DNA from: Streptomyces sp. NBC_01341
Lineage (GTDB): Bacteria > Actinomycetota > Actinomycetes > Streptomycetales > Streptomycetaceae
DNA: 64,000 nt
NCBI RefSeq assembly: GCF_035946055.1
Contig: NZ_CP108364.1
Coordinates: 2,170,001-2,234,000, forward strand
Direction of reading: 5' to 3'
The notes beneath the pieces were generated by a model. It was not told where the DNA came from. It saw nothing but the letters and a program-made list of their open reading frames with translations, and ran no database searches. Both the position numbers and the translations under genes were made by a program. Of the stretch, positions 41,364 through 54,975 are shown one piece after another. Each line of letters opens with the position of its first letter. Positions within the stretch are counted from its first letter, which is position 1.

Positions 41364-44300
41364 TTACACGGCGCGGTACGCCGCGCGGAGCTTCGCCACC
41401 GCACCGGTCAGGTCACCGGTGAGCAGCAGGTGGTCGGCCTCGGCGAACGGCTTGGAGACCGCCGCTGTCAGCTTCCCGCCGGCCTTCTGCTGGACCAGCA
41501 GCCTCGCCCGGTCCACGATCTCCTTGCCCGCCGGGGTCCTCCCGAGGCCGGCGTGCTCGGCGAGCTGCGCGGCGAGGGCGAGTGCGGTGAGCGTCGCCTC
41601 GCCGCCGGACGGGACCTTCTTCAGGGTGGTCAGCCCCCAGCCGTAGGGGAACTGCGGGTCGTACGTCGCGTCGCCGACGTTGACCGGCAGCTGCGACTCC
41701 GACTTCGGCCAGGTCACCGGCAGCTGCCCGGTGAAGGCCCGCTTGCCGTAGAGGACGTCGGCGACGCCGTCGCCCTCGGTGCCGGGCAGCCAGGACGCCA
41801 CCAGTGCGTCGATGTCGCCGAGCCGGTCCCCGATGAGCTGGGGGCGGCCGGAGACGACGAGGACGGCGCACTTCATCGCGGCGCAGACCGTGTCGACGGC
41901 CCTCTTGTCGGCGTCGGTGAGCTCCAGGTCGTGACCGTTGCCCACGTCACCGATGCCCTCGGCGTAGGGCTTCTCGCCGACGACGACGATTCCGGCGTCG
42001 TACCCCTCGGTCGGGGCCGAGGCGTCCTTGGAGAAGGTGGCCGAAGGGGTGTTCTTCTCGATGCCCTTCAGGATCGTCGTGCCCGTGGTGGTCGCGCCGG
42101 AGGCGCCCTGCCAGCTGATGGTCCAGCCGCCGGCCTGGTTGCCGAGGTCGTCGGCGTTGGAGCCGGCCACGTACACCTTCTGCGAGGCCTTGAGCGGGAG
42201 CACGGCTCCGTCGTTCTTCAGGAGCACCTGGGACTTGGCCGCCGCCTCCCGGGCGACCGCGCGGTGCGCGGCGGAGCCGACGTCATCCAGGTTCGACGTG
42301 TCGGCGTACGGCTTCTCGAAGAGGCCGAGGCGGAACTTCTGCGTCAGGATCCGGGAGACCGCGTCGTCGATCCGGGCCCGGCCGATCCGGCCGGCGGTGA
42401 CCTCGTCCTGGAGCGTCTTCGTGAAGTCCTGGTACGCGGTCGGGACCATGATCATGTCGAGACCGGCGTTCACGGAGGTGCGGACGTCACTGGCGTAGTC
42501 ACCGGGTATCTGGTCGATGGCCTGCCAGTCGCTGATGACGAAGCCCTCGAAGCCCATCCGGTCCTTGAGCACACCGTTGATCATCTCGGCGTTGGCGTGC
42601 ATCTTCACGGGTCCGGCGTCGTCGCCGATGACGTCCAGCGAGGAGTAGGACGGCATGACGGTGCCGACGCCCCGCTTCACCGACTCGGCGAAGGGTGCGA
42701 GATGCACGGCCTCGAGTTCCTGGCGGGTGACCTTGGTGACCCCCTGGTCGATGGTGTACGAGCCGGTGGTGGACGAGCCGAACTCCGTACCGCCGTCGCC
42801 GACGAAGTGCTTGGCGCTGGCCAGGACCTTGTCGTTGCGGGCGAGGTCCTTGCCCGACGGGCTGCCCTGCATGCCGGTGATGACCGTCTCCATGGCCCCG
42901 ACCAGGGCGGGGTCCTCACCGTACGCCTCGTAGGAACGGCCCCAGCGCTCGTCGCGGGTGACGCAGACGCAGGGGGCGAAGTCCCACGGGATGCCGGTGG
43001 CCCGCACCTCGTTGGCGGTGACGGCGCCCGTCCTGCCCGCGAGCTCCGGGTCGCGGCCCGCACCGATGCCGATGTTGTGCGGCATGATCGTCGAGCCGAT
43101 CACGTTGTTGTGGCCGTGCACCGCGTCCACGCCGTAGATCAGCGGGATCTGGAAGCGGGTCGCCTGCGCGCGCAGCTGGTAGGCGTCGACCATCTTCGCC
43201 CAGGCCGCCGCCGTGTTCGGGGTCGGCACGGAGCCCCCGCCGGACAGCAGCGAGCCGAGGCCGTACGTGGCGATGTCGCCCTGCGAACGGAGCGCGTTGC
43301 GCTCGGCCTGGGTCATCTGCCCGGCCTTCTCGGCCGGGGACATGCGTGACAGCAGGTCCGCCACGCGCTTCTTCACGGGAAGCTTCGCGTCCTGGTAGGG
43401 CAGCCCGTGGGCGTCGATGACGACCTGGGGGTTCTCCTTCGGCGCCTTGGCGCCGGTGACGGTGAGCTCCAGCGGGATCGTCTCCGCCGGCTCGGCCCCC
43501 CGGTCCTCGGTGGTGGCCACGGAGACCGTGTGTGCGGTGCCGGAGGCGGTGCCCGCGGGGAAGGTGTGCGTGCCGGTGACCGGTGTGTAGTCCTTGCCGG
43601 GTTCCGCGCTGCCGCCCTTGGTGGTCCAGGCGACGGTGACGGGCTCCTCGGTGGGCAGGGAACCGGTGGTCGCGACGGAGATCCTGATGTCGGCCCTGCC
43701 GCCCTCGGTGACCGGGTGGACGGCGTTGTCGACCACGACGCCCGACTTCAGGGCCGGGTCGGCCTTGCCGTACAGCTCGACCGCGTCCATGGCGAAGGAA
43801 CCGGGGGCGCCGGTCGGGAGGGTGACGGCGTAGCCCCACATCTCGTTCAGGCCGAGGACCTGGTCGATGCCGCCGACGGGCTGGTAGTCGGTCCGGTAGA
43901 CGAAGTCCGCGAAGGGGATCTCGACCTGGTGCCAGCCCTCCCAGTCGTCGGTGAAGGACGTCGTCCACAGCTCGGAGGCGCCGCCGTTCGCCCCGCCGTC
44001 CTTGATCTCGAAGTTGATCCGCTTGCCCGAACCGGGCGGCAGGGGCGCGGTGTTCTGCCCGTACCACCAGAAGCGGATGCCCTTGTGCGCGGTCCAGTCC
44101 TTCGGGGGCTGGTCGACGGCGAACTCGTGGCTGAGTCCTCCCCACGCGCTGATGTCGTAGGTGCCCTGGAGCACTTTGTCGCCCTCGGGGGCGTCGGCGC
44201 GCTCCTCGAACGTCAGGGCGGGGTGGTCGTCCGCGTCGCCGCCCCAGGTGAACAGGGAGTCGGCGGGCGGGTTACCGAGGGGGACCTCCCCCTCGAAGCG

Positions 44301-44450
44301 GTCGACGAGGACCGGTGCGGGCTCGTCGGCGTCGGCCGCCGCGCTGGGGACCGCCCCGGCGAGCAGCGAGGCGAGGACGGTGGCGGCGGCGAGCGCGGCC
44401 GTGGCCGGTCTCGCGCGGTGACGTGAGCGGTGGTGCGGCGTGCTGGGCAT
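41364..44450 (-). CDS. Secreted multidomain GH3 beta-glucosidase
   Basis: A 1028-residue exported enzyme: signal peptide 1-39, CBM11-like carbohydrate-binding module about 45-215 (LFTWGGDADDHPALTF...WTTSFTDDWEGWHQVEIPF), Calx-beta domain about 218-315 (VTEGGRADIRISVAT...GKDYTPVTGT), then GH3 N-terminal barrel and C-terminal domain. The catalytic nucleophile is Asp641 in GFVISDWQ; KHFVGDGGT and the PLIYGVDAVHGH block support the family. It should hydrolyse beta-glucosides or short beta-glucans outside the cell. ATG 44450 is preferred over a GTG 12 codons upstream. It follows the GH1 gene, probably in one operon with the transporter. Confidence 0.88.
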   Translation of the reverse strand: MPSTPHHRSRHRARPATAALAAATVLASLLAGAVPSAAADADEPAPVLVDRFEGEVPLGNPPADSLFTWGGDADDHPALTFEERADAPEGDKVLQGTYDISAWGGLSHEFAVDQPPKDWTAHKGIRFWWYGQNTAPLPPGSGKRINFEIKDGGANGGASELWTTSFTDDWEGWHQVEIPFADFVYRTDYQPVGGIDQVLGLNEMWGYAVTLPTGAPGSFAMDAVELYGKADPALKSGVVVDNAVHPVTEGGRADIRISVATTGSLPTEEPVTVAWTTKGGSAEPGKDYTPVTGTHTFPAGTASGTAHTVSVATTEDRGAEPAETIPLELTVTGAKAPKENPQVVIDAHGLPYQDAKLPVKKRVADLLSRMSPAEKAGQMTQAERNALRSQGDIATYGLGSLLSGGGSVPTPNTAAAWAKMVDAYQLRAQATRFQIPLIYGVDAVHGHNNVIGSTIMPHNIGIGAGRDPELAGRTGAVTANEVRATGIPWDFAPCVCVTRDERWGRSYEAYGEDPALVGAMETVITGMQGSPSGKDLARNDKVLASAKHFVGDGGTEFGSSTTGSYTIDQGVTKVTRQELEAVHLAPFAESVKRGVGTVMPSYSSLDVIGDDAGPVKMHANAEMINGVLKDRMGFEGFVISDWQAIDQIPGDYASDVRTSVNAGLDMIMVPTAYQDFTKTLQDEVTAGRIGRARIDDAVSRILTQKFRLGLFEKPYADTSNLDDVGSAAHRAVAREAAAKSQVLLKNDGAVLPLKASQKVYVAGSNADDLGNQAGGWTISWQGASGATTTGTTILKGIEKNTPSATFSKDASAPTEGYDAGIVVVGEKPYAEGIGDVGNGHDLELTDADKRAVDTVCAAMKCAVLVVSGRPQLIGDRLGDIDALVASWLPGTEGDGVADVLYGKRAFTGQLPVTWPKSESQLPVNVGDATYDPQFPYGWGLTTLKKVPSGGEATLTALALAAQLAEHAGLGRTPAGKEIVDRARLLVQQKAGGKLTAAVSKPFAEADHLLLTGDLTGAVAKLRAAYRAV

Positions 44451-44493
44451 GGGCGGCTCTTCTCTGCTCAGGTGGCGGGTCGGCACGGGGCCG

Positions 44494-45906
<1,413 letters not shown>

Positions 45907-45960
45907 GTGTCTCCGTAACTCCGGTGTGCCGAGGGGGCGGTGGGCGAAGGGGCGGTCGGG

Positions 45961-47957
<1,997 letters not shown>

Positions 47958-47962
47958 CGGCG

Positions 47963-48943
47963 TCAGGCCTCCTTGCGGGTGCGGGGGTCGAGGAGGGCGT
48001 AGGCCATGTCGGCCAGCAGGTTCGCGGCGAGCACCGAGAGCGTGATGACCAGGAAGACGCCTTGCATCAGGGGGTAGTCCTTCGCTCCGACGGCCTGGAG
48101 CAGCCGGAACCCGATGCCCGGGTAGTTGAAGACCATTTCGACCAGCAGCGTGCCGCTGACGATGAAGCCCAGCGAGAGGGCGAAGCCCGAGATGTTGGGC
48201 AGGACCGCGTTGCGGGCGGCGTAGGAGAACATCACCCGCCGCTCGGAGAGTCCCTTGGCCTGCGCCACCATGACGTAGTCCTCGGAGGAGACGGTCACCA
48301 TCATGTTGCGCATGCCGAGGATCCAGCCGGCGACGGCGCTGAGCACGATCGTGATCCCGGGCAGCACACCGTGGTACAGGGCGCTGGAGACGAACGGCCA
48401 GTCGAAGGCCGGGACCAGGGAGTTGTCGTAGCCGCCCTCGAAGGGGAACAGCGGCCACTTCACCGCGAACAGCGAGATGGCGATGAGCCCCAGCCAGAAA
48501 TAGGGCACGGACGAGATGAAGGTGGTGACGGGGAGCAGCCCGTCCAGCCAGGAGCCCCGCCGCCAGCCGCTGTAGACGCCGATGCCCGTGCCGAGCAGGA
48601 AGCTGATCAGCGTCGTGATGCCGACGAGGGCGAGGGTCCAGGGCAGCGCGTCGGAGAGCACCTCGCCGACCGGGGTCGGGAAGTAGGTGAAGGACAGGCC
48701 GAGGTCGCCGTCCAGCAGGCTCGACCAGTAGTCGGTGTACTGCGACCACAGCGACTGGTTCTCGTCGAGCCCGAACAGGGCCTTCAGCGAGGCGATCGCC
48801 GAGGTGTCGAGCTGGCCCTGGTAGCGGCTCATCAGCGCCTCGACCGGGTCGCCGGGCATGAGGCGCGGGATCAGGAAGTTGATGGTGATGGCGGCCCACG
48901 CGGTGACGGCGTAGAAGGCGAGGCGCTGGAGTATGTACTTCAC
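47963..48943 (-). CDS. ABC transporter permease (OppB-like)
   Basis: A 326-residue permease starting [37 protein letters not shown], the standard OppB/DppB opening, with the EAA loop [31 protein letters not shown] 48943 overlaps the ATPase stop (GTGA). It forms the channel with the OppC-like subunit. Confidence 0.9.
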   Translation of the reverse strand: MKYILQRLAFYAVTAWAAITINFLIPRLMPGDPVEALMSRYQGQLDTSAIASLKALFGLDENQSLWSQYTDYWSSLLDGDLGLSFTYFPTPVGEVLSDALPWTLALVGITTLISFLLGTGIGVYSGWRRGSWLDGLLPVTTFISSVPYFWLGLIAISLFAVKWPLFPFEGGYDNSLVPAFDWPFVSSALYHGVLPGITIVLSAVAGWILGMRNMMVTVSSEDYVMVAQAKGLSERRVMFSYAARNAVLPNISGFALSLGFIVSGTLLVEMVFNYPGIGFRLLQAVGAKDYPLMQGVFLVITLSVLAANLLADMAYALLDPRTRKEA

Positions 48944-49995
48944 TTCGCCGCCTCCTGGGCGGTGGTGCCGTCGTACAGCCAGCAGGCGGCCCACTGTCCG
49001 TCCGCCAGGTCGAAGCGCGGCGGCAGCTCGGTGCGGCAGCGCTCCATGGCCTTCGGGCAGCGGGGGTGGAAGCGGCAGCCGTCCGGCGGGGCGATCAGTG
49101 AGGGCGGCTCGCCGCTTCCGGCCTCCTCCTGGTCCTCGGCGTCGGCGGTCCGGTCCGGGTCGGGCGCGGAGGCGATCAGGAGCTGGGTGTAGGGGTGCGC
49201 GGGGTGCTGGGTGACGGTCTCGCTGTCGCCGCCCTCGACGATCCGGCCGGCGTACATCACCAGGGTGGTGTCCGCGAAGTAGCGGGCGGAGGCGATGTCG
49301 TGGGTGATGTAGAGGATCGCCAGGTGCAGGCGTTCCTTGAGGTCGCGCAGCAGGTTGAGGACGCCGAGCCGGATCGACACGTCGAGCATCGACACCGGCT
49401 CGTCCGCCAGGAGGACCTTCGGGTCGGCGCCGAGCGCGCGCGCGATCGCGACGCGCTGGCGCTGCCCTCCCGACAGCTCGTGCGGGAACGTGTCCAGGAA
49501 CCGATGAGGAGGAGTCAGCTGGACGCGTTCGAGCAGGGCCGTCAGGTTCTTCTCCAGGTCCGCGTCCCCGTTCCCCGCCCGGCCGTGGATCCTCAGCGCC
49601 CGGGTGAGGTGGTAGCGCACGGTGTGCACCGGGTTGAGCGAGGCGAACGGGTCCTGGAAGATCAGCTGGACCTGTTTCACGTAACGGACGAAGGACCGGC
49701 CACGTCCGGCCTTCACCGCCGTGCCGCCCAGGTGTATCTCGCCCGCGGTGAGCGGGTACAGCTGGGCGAGCAGCCGTGCGACGGTGGACTTCCCGGAGCC
49801 CGACTCCCCCACCAGGGCCGTGACGGAGCCGCGCCGGAGCTTCAGCGAGACGTCGTCGACGGCGTGGACGGTGCGGCGTCTGCGGGCGAGCAGGTCGCCC
49901 GCCGTGCGGCGTACGGGGAAGTGCTTGGTGACTCCGCGTGCTTCGAGCACCACGTCGGTCGCCTTGCGCACGTCTGCGGACTGTTCGGTGGTCAT
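48940..49995 (-). CDS. Opp/Dpp-type ABC transporter ATPase (OppF-like)
   Basis: A 351-residue second ATPase: Walker [11 protein letters not shown]-loop [12 protein letters not shown], signature [15 protein letters not shown], Walker [13 protein letters not shown], and the oligopeptide-transporter C-terminus ([14 protein letters not shown]...AACWLYD). It lies 19 nt downstream of the binding-protein gene. With the other ATPase it makes a heterodimer, as in Opp/Dpp systems. Confidence 0.9.
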   Translation of the reverse strand: MTTEQSADVRKATDVVLEARGVTKHFPVRRTAGDLLARRRRTVHAVDDVSLKLRRGSVTALVGESGSGKSTVARLLAQLYPLTAGEIHLGGTAVKAGRGRSFVRYVKQVQLIFQDPFASLNPVHTVRYHLTRALRIHGRAGNGDADLEKNLTALLERVQLTPPHRFLDTFPHELSGGQRQRVAIARALGADPKVLLADEPVSMLDVSIRLGVLNLLRDLKERLHLAILYITHDIASARYFADTTLVMYAGRIVEGGDSETVTQHPAHPYTQLLIASAPDPDRTADAEDQEEAGSGEPPSLIAPPDGCRFHPRCPKAMERCRTELPPRFDLADGQWAACWLYDGTTAQEAAK

Positions 49996-50014
49996 GGTCG
50001 GTTCTTCCCCGTGC

Positions 50015-51694
50015 TTACTTGGCGGGCTTCAGGTTCAGCACGACTTCCAGCGCGTCGGGCTGGGTGTGCTGCGGGGCGGCGTAGGGGTCCTGCTCGGTCG
50101 GCCAGCCGGTCCAGTTCCTGGTCGAGTACTCGGCGCCGATGGGGGCCGCGGCCGTCGGGATGACGGGCGCCTGCTCGACCATGATCTTCTGGAGGGTGTT
50201 CATGGACGTGGTGCGGGCGGCGTCGTCGGTGGCGTTGGCGTACTCCTTGAGCGCGGCGGTGGCCTCGGGGCTCTTGAAGCGGCCGAAGTTGCCGAGCTGC
50301 GAGGTCTTGCCGACGGGCTGGAGGATCGCCCCGTCCATGATGTTCTGGTACATGTCGTACGGCGTGGCGCCGCTGTTGGTCCAGTGCAGGGTGGCGTCGA
50401 AGTTGCCGGTGGCGACGTCGGTACCCCAGGCCTCGGCGGTCTGCGTCTTGACCTTGGCCTCGATGCCCAGCTGCTTGATGTTGTCCTTGATGATGGAGAG
50501 CCCGGTGATGTAGTCGTTCCATCCGGCGGGGTCGGTGAAGGTCAGCTTCACCGGCTTGCCGCTCGGGTCCTTCAGTACGCCGCCGCTCAGCTCGAAGCCG
50601 GCCTCGTCGAGGACCTTCTTGGCCCCGGCGACGTCGGGCGCCGTGGTGGCGCTCTTGTACTCGGGCGCGAGGAAGGGCTCACCGGCGGGCAGCGGGATGC
50701 CCGTCGGGTTGCTGATCTCGGGGTAGAGGGTCGCCTGGGCCTGGATGTGGATCGCCTTGCGGTCCACGACCATGGCCATCGCCCTGCGCAGCGCGGGGTT
50801 GTCGAACGGCTTGCGGGCGGTGTTGAACCAGAGGCCGTGGATGCCGAGCCCGGACGGGAACCAGAGCTTGTGGTTCGCGGGGTCCTTGGCGACGTACAGC
50901 TGCTTGTAGTTCGGCATGAAGACGAACGACCACTCGACCTTGCCGTTGGCCAGTGCCGTGGTGGCCGCGCTGTTGTCGTTGTACGCGGTGTAGCGCAGCT
51001 CCTTGACCTTGGTCTTGCCCTTCCAGTAGGCGGGCGTCGCGGTCAGGGTGGTGGTCTGCGGGGTGAACGTCTTCAGCTTGTACGGGCCGGAGCCGACCGG
51101 GGTGCGGTTGGGCCAGGTCTCCGGGTTCTCGACCTTCTCCCAGATGTGCTTGGGCACGACGTAGGTGGTGATGATCTTGTTCTGGTTGACGAACTGCGAT
51201 TCCTTGAAGGTCAGGACGACCTTCTCCCCCTCGACCGCGATGCCGTCGTACGGGATGCCGTTGCCGTTGAGCGCCGGGTGCTTCTTCAGCAGGTCGAAGG
51301 TGAACGCGACGTCGGCGGCGGTCAGCGGCTTGCCGTCGGCCCACGTGGCCCGTCCGTCGAGCGTGAAGGTGAGCTTGGTGAAGTTCGACTCCCAGTCCCA
51401 GGCGGTCGCCAGCCACGGGTCGGCCTTGTCGGTGGGGCGGATCTGGTTCGTCATCGCCAGCGGCTCGTAGATCATGTAGCGGTAGCCGAGGGTGGCGCTC
51501 GCCGAGGTGGCCAGGAACGGGTTGCTGTTGTTGGTCTGCGGTCCGTCCGGCTTGCCCAGGGTCAGCACTCCGGAGGCACCCGCACCGCCCCCCTTGTCGG
51601 CGCCCGAGTTGGCGGACGAGCAGCCCGCGGCGAGCGCGACCACGGCGGTGGCGACTGAGAGCGCTCTCAGAGTGTGACGACGGCGTACGGACAT
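50015..51694 (-). CDS. Family 5 substrate-binding lipoprotein
   Basis: A 559-residue extracytoplasmic solute-binding protein of the peptide/nickel family 5 group. The lipobox AAGC near residue 24 follows a signal peptide [19 protein letters not shown]. Family blocks are [29 protein letters not shown] and the [16 protein letters not shown] region. Genomic context (GH1, GH3, GH30, LacI) indicates beta-gluco-oligosaccharides as ligand; peptide-type binding proteins for such sugars are known in Thermotoga. A 14-bp operator lies within codons 9-13. GGAG precedes ATG 51694. Confidence 0.88.
   Translation of the reverse strand: MSVRRRHTLRALSVATAVVALAAGCSSANSGADKGGGAGASGVLTLGKPDGPQTNNSNPFLATSASATLGYRYMIYEPLAMTNQIRPTDKADPWLATAWDWESNFTKLTFTLDGRATWADGKPLTAADVAFTFDLLKKHPALNGNGIPYDGIAVEGEKVVLTFKESQFVNQNKIITTYVVPKHIWEKVENPETWPNRTPVGSGPYKLKTFTPQTTTLTATPAYWKGKTKVKELRYTAYNDNSAATTALANGKVEWSFVFMPNYKQLYVAKDPANHKLWFPSGLGIHGLWFNTARKPFDNPALRRAMAMVVDRKAIHIQAQATLYPEISNPTGIPLPAGEPFLAPEYKSATTAPDVAGAKKVLDEAGFELSGGVLKDPSGKPVKLTFTDPAGWNDYITGLSIIKDNIKQLGIEAKVKTQTAEAWGTDVATGNFDATLHWTNSGATPYDMYQNIMDGAILQPVGKTSQLGNFGRFKSPEATAALKEYANATDDAARTTSMNTLQKIMVEQAPVIPTAAAPIGAEYSTRNWTGWPTEQDPYAAPQHTQPDALEVVLNLKPAK
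51656..51669. promoter_or_regulatory. Intragenic LacI-family operator, identical to the GH64 site
   Basis: Perfect palindrome TGAGAGCGCTCTCA, 26-39 nt inside the binding-protein gene, extending to a 16-bp palindrome with flanking C and G. It is identical to 4831-4844. A repressor bound here would block elongation or initiation of the transporter operon. Confidence 0.7.
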
Positions 51695-51833
51695 GGCGAC
51701 TCCAGAGGGACTGCGGGACCGGGGCCCTGCGGGGTGGTCAGCGCGCGACGCGCCGGATGCGGGTGGTGCGGGTGCCGGGCGGGGGCCGGCGGGGTCGGGG
51801 ATGCGGGCAGGTGACCGGCGGGGCCGGGGACCT

Positions 51834-52808
51834 CTACGGCGCCGAGTGGCGCACGACCAGTTCGGTGGGCAGCACGACCGGTCCGTCCGGTACGCCGGTG
51901 CCGCCGAGGCGGGAGAGCAGCAGGCGGGCCGCCGCCTCGCCCATCTGCCGCGTGGGCTGATGCACGGTGGTCAGCGGCGGTTCGGTGTGTTCGGCCATCG
52001 GGATGTCGTCGAAGCCGACCACCGCGATGTCCTCGGGCACGCGGCGGCCGGCGGCACGCAGAGCCCGCAGGACACCCACCGCGCTGATGTCGTTCAGGGC
52101 GAAGACGGAGTCGAAGTCCACACCGTCCGCGAGGAGTTCCTCCACGGCGAGACGGCCGCGCCGCTCGGTGAAGTCGCCGTCGACGACCAGTTCGGTGGGC
52201 AGGACCGAACGGAAGCCGGCGAGCCGGTCGTTCACGCAGCCGAAGTGCCTGGGGCCTGTGACCACCAGGGGTCTGGTGCGGCCGGCGGCCCGCAGATGGC
52301 GGGCGGCGGACGCGCCCCCCTCGTGATTGGTGGTCACGACGGAGGGGAATTCCGGGTGGTGGCCCCGGTCGTCGATCAGCACGATCGGCAGGCCGGAGCG
52401 GTGCAGGACGGTGAGCCGGCCGAGGGTGTTCTCCGGCTCGACGACTACGAGTCCGTCGAAGGCCCGCGCCGACACCTGGGTGGTGAAGCGCTCGACGGAC
52501 TCGGCACCCCGGTTGCAGGTGAAGAGGAGCAGCCCGTAGTCGGCCGCCTCGACGGTGTCGACGACTCCCTGGAGCACTTCGCCCATCCACGGCCAGGTGA
52601 GCGACGGCACGAGCATGCCGACCGTACGGCTGCTCCCGCGGGCCAGCCCCACGGCACCGGAGCTGGGCACGTAACCGAGGTGCGCGATCACTTCACGAAC
52701 GCGGGCGGCCGTCGAACCGTCCACTTCGCCCTTGAGGTTGATGACACGCGACACGGTCGTCTTGCTGACACCGGCCTCGCGGGCGACATCGGCGATGGTG
52801 ACGCGCAA
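51834..52808 (-). CDS. LacI-family transcriptional repressor
   Basis: A 324-residue LacI-type regulator. TTG 52808 is the start because GGAGG lies 6 nt before it and the product opens RVTIADVAREAGVSKTTVSRVINLKGEVDG, the helix-turn-helix and hinge; no ATG fits. A periplasmic-binding-protein-like sensor domain follows (RTVGMLVPSLTWPWMGEVLQGVV...). It is placed between the transporter/glycosidase operon and GH30, and is the natural candidate to bind the two TGAGAGCGCTCTCA sites. Its own promoter region holds three CCGGTACCGG palindromes, perhaps for autoregulation. Confidence 0.88.
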   Translation of the reverse strand: MRVTIADVAREAGVSKTTVSRVINLKGEVDGSTAARVREVIAHLGYVPSSGAVGLARGSSRTVGMLVPSLTWPWMGEVLQGVVDTVEAADYGLLLFTCNRGAESVERFTTQVSARAFDGLVVVEPENTLGRLTVLHRSGLPIVLIDDRGHHPEFPSVVTTNHEGGASAARHLRAAGRTRPLVVTGPRHFGCVNDRLAGFRSVLPTELVVDGDFTERRGRLAVEELLADGVDFDSVFALNDISAVGVLRALRAAGRRVPEDIAVVGFDDIPMAEHTEPPLTTVHQPTRQMGEAAARLLLSRLGGTGVPDGPVVLPTELVVRHSAP

Positions 52809-52851
52809 CGGAGCCTCCAGGGACAAGGCAGGACAGGGGGCGGGCGGGGTT

Positions 52852-52898
52852 CGGTACCGGTTCCGCAACCGGTACCGGAACCGGTACCGGCGTTGCGG
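52852..52898. repeat. Nested palindromic repeats upstream of lacI
   Basis: Three CGGTACCGG units (52852-52860, 52870-52878, 52882-52890), including two exact tandem copies of AACCGGTACCGG (52867-52890). They form inverted repeats: GGTACCGGTT/AACCGGTACC with a 4-nt loop (52853-52876), and an outer CCGCAAC/GTTGCGG pair (52863-52869, 52892-52898). They lie 44-90 nt upstream of the lacI start, between lacI and GH30. Confidence 0.75.
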
Positions 52899-53097
52899 CT
52901 GGAGTTAACCCCGCCGGAACAGGGGCGTCAATACGTCACGCCGAGATTGGTCCGTACCGCTGGTCGAAGCAGGTCCGCCAGAGCACTTGTTCACTTGTTG
53001 AACGGACGAGCCTCTTGACGCGGACACGTAAGAGCAGTTCACTCACGGCTCGTTCGACGGCACTTCCCCCACGCCCCTGCCGAGAAAGGCAGCAGCC

Positions 53098-54966
53098 ATG
53101 ATTCGGACAAGCAGAGCGGCGAGAGTCCTCGTCGCGACGACGCTCGCGACCGCGGGCCTCGCCGGACTCTCCTCCGGTACCGCCCAGGCCGCCGGTGAGA
53201 CCGTGAACATCGTGCTGACCACGACCGACGACTCCGGCGGCCGTCATGTCACCCGCGGCCTCCAGACCCAGACCCCGGTGACGTTCGGCGCCGGCAACGG
53301 CGGCCAGGGCACCAACATCACCGTCGACGAGAACACCCGCTATCAGACATTCACCGGCGGCGGCGCCTCGTTCACGGACACCGCGGCCTGGCTGATGAAG
53401 GGCAGCGGAGCGCTGAGCCAGGCGACCCGCGACGCGACGATGAAGAAACTCTTCTCGCCGACCGAGGGCATCGGGCTGTCCTTCGTACGCAACCCGATGG
53501 GCGGATCGGACCTCGCGCGTTTCGGATACACCTACGACGACATGCCGGCCGGGCAGACGGATCCGAATCTCGCCAACTTCTCGATCGCACACGATCTGCA
53601 GGACGTCCTGCCGCTCACCAAGCAGGCCGAGCAGCTCAACCCGGCTCTGACGACGGTCGCCTCACCCTGGACCGCACCCGCCTGGATGAAGGACAACGGG
53701 CAGCTCAACGGCGGCTGGCTGAAGGCCGAGAACTACGGTGCCTACGCGGACTACTTCGTGAAGTACCTCCAGGCGTGGAAGGACCAGGGCGTCCCGGTCG
53801 ACTACGTCACCGCGCAGAACGAGCCGACCTGCTGCTCCGGCTACCCGTCGATGAGCTGGAACGGCTCGGGCCTCGCCTACTTCACCAAGAACGAACTGCT
53901 CCCGAAGCTCCAGTCGGCGGGCCTGGCCACCAAGGTGCTGGCGCACGACTGGAACTGGGACAGCTACGACGCGTACGCCGCCCCCACCGTCGACGACGCG
54001 GCCGTGCGCAACCACCCGAACTTCGGCGGGGTCGCCTGGCACGGCTACGGCGGCGACATCGCGAAGCAGACGGCCGTCCACAACCAGTACCCACAGCTGG
54101 ACGCCTTCCAGACCGAGCACTCGGGCGGCACGTGGATCGCCGACCAGCAGCGCGAGGACATGCTCAACATCATCGACTACACCCGCAACTGGGCGAAGTC
54201 GGTCACCAAGTGGTCGCTGGCCGTCGACCAGAACCGCGGCCCGCACAACGGCGGCTGCGGCACCTGCGACGGGCTGGTCACCGTGCACAACGGGGACGGC
54301 AGGCACGGCCAGGTGGACTACACGATCGAGTACTACACGATGGGCCACCTGACGAAGTACGTCCGGCCGGGCGCCGCCCGGATAGCGTCGACGGGCAGTT
54401 CGGTGGTGCCCAACGTGGCGTGGCGCAACCCGGACGGCTCCAAGGCCCTGATCGCGTACAACGGTTCGGCGTCCGCGCAGCAGGTCACCGTCAACTGGGG
54501 CGGGCAGAAGTTCACCTACTCACTGCCCGGCCGCACGTCGGCGACCTTCACCTGGTCGGGCACCCAGTCGGGCTCGCCGGGCAGCGGGGGTTCGCTCACG
54601 GGCCTCGGCGGCAAGTGCCTCGACGCCACGGGCAACACCGGTGCGGACGGCACCCCGGTCCAGATCTGGGACTGCACCGGCGCGGCCAACCAGCGGTGGA
54701 CGGTCTCCGGCGACGGCTCCGTGAAGGTGCTGGGCGCCTGCCTGGACGTCACCTCGGGCGCGACGGCCGACGGAACGAGGGTCCAGCTGTACACGTGCAA
54801 CGGCTCGGGCGCCCAGCGCTGGACGTACGACGCCTCGACCGGGGACGTGGTCAACACGGCCTCGGGCAAGTGCCTGGACGTGGTGGACCGGTCGTCGGCG
54901 AACGGCGCGCGCGTCCAGATCTGGACGTGCACCGGAGCCGCCAACCAGAAGTGGCGGCTCCAGTAG
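53098..54966 (+). CDS. Secreted GH30 glucanase with ricin-B lectin domain
   Basis: A 622-residue exported enzyme: signal peptide about 1-32, GH30 barrel plus beta-sandwich to about 490, Gly/Ser linker, then a ricin-B-type lectin domain (three QxW-like repeats: NQRWT, AQRWTY, NQKWRLQ). Acid/base Glu242 is in AQNEPT and nucleophile Glu340 in FQTEHSGG. GH30 members of this subgroup are often endo-beta-1,6-glucanases; gluco- or fuco-specific activity cannot be excluded. It is divergent from lacI and complements GH64 (beta-1,3) for fungal wall glucan. Confidence 0.9.
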   Translation: MIRTSRAARVLVATTLATAGLAGLSSGTAQAAGETVNIVLTTTDDSGGRHVTRGLQTQTPVTFGAGNGGQGTNITVDENTRYQTFTGGGASFTDTAAWLMKGSGALSQATRDATMKKLFSPTEGIGLSFVRNPMGGSDLARFGYTYDDMPAGQTDPNLANFSIAHDLQDVLPLTKQAEQLNPALTTVASPWTAPAWMKDNGQLNGGWLKAENYGAYADYFVKYLQAWKDQGVPVDYVTAQNEPTCCSGYPSMSWNGSGLAYFTKNELLPKLQSAGLATKVLAHDWNWDSYDAYAAPTVDDAAVRNHPNFGGVAWHGYGGDIAKQTAVHNQYPQLDAFQTEHSGGTWIADQQREDMLNIIDYTRNWAKSVTKWSLAVDQNRGPHNGGCGTCDGLVTVHNGDGRHGQVDYTIEYYTMGHLTKYVRPGAARIASTGSSVVPNVAWRNPDGSKALIAYNGSASAQQVTVNWGGQKFTYSLPGRTSATFTWSGTQSGSPGSGGSLTGLGGKCLDATGNTGADGTPVQIWDCTGAANQRWTVSGDGSVKVLGACLDVTSGATADGTRVQLYTCNGSGAQRWTYDASTGDVVNTASGKCLDVVDRSSANGARVQIWTCTGAANQKWRLQ

Positions 54967-54975
54967 GAGGGCCCG

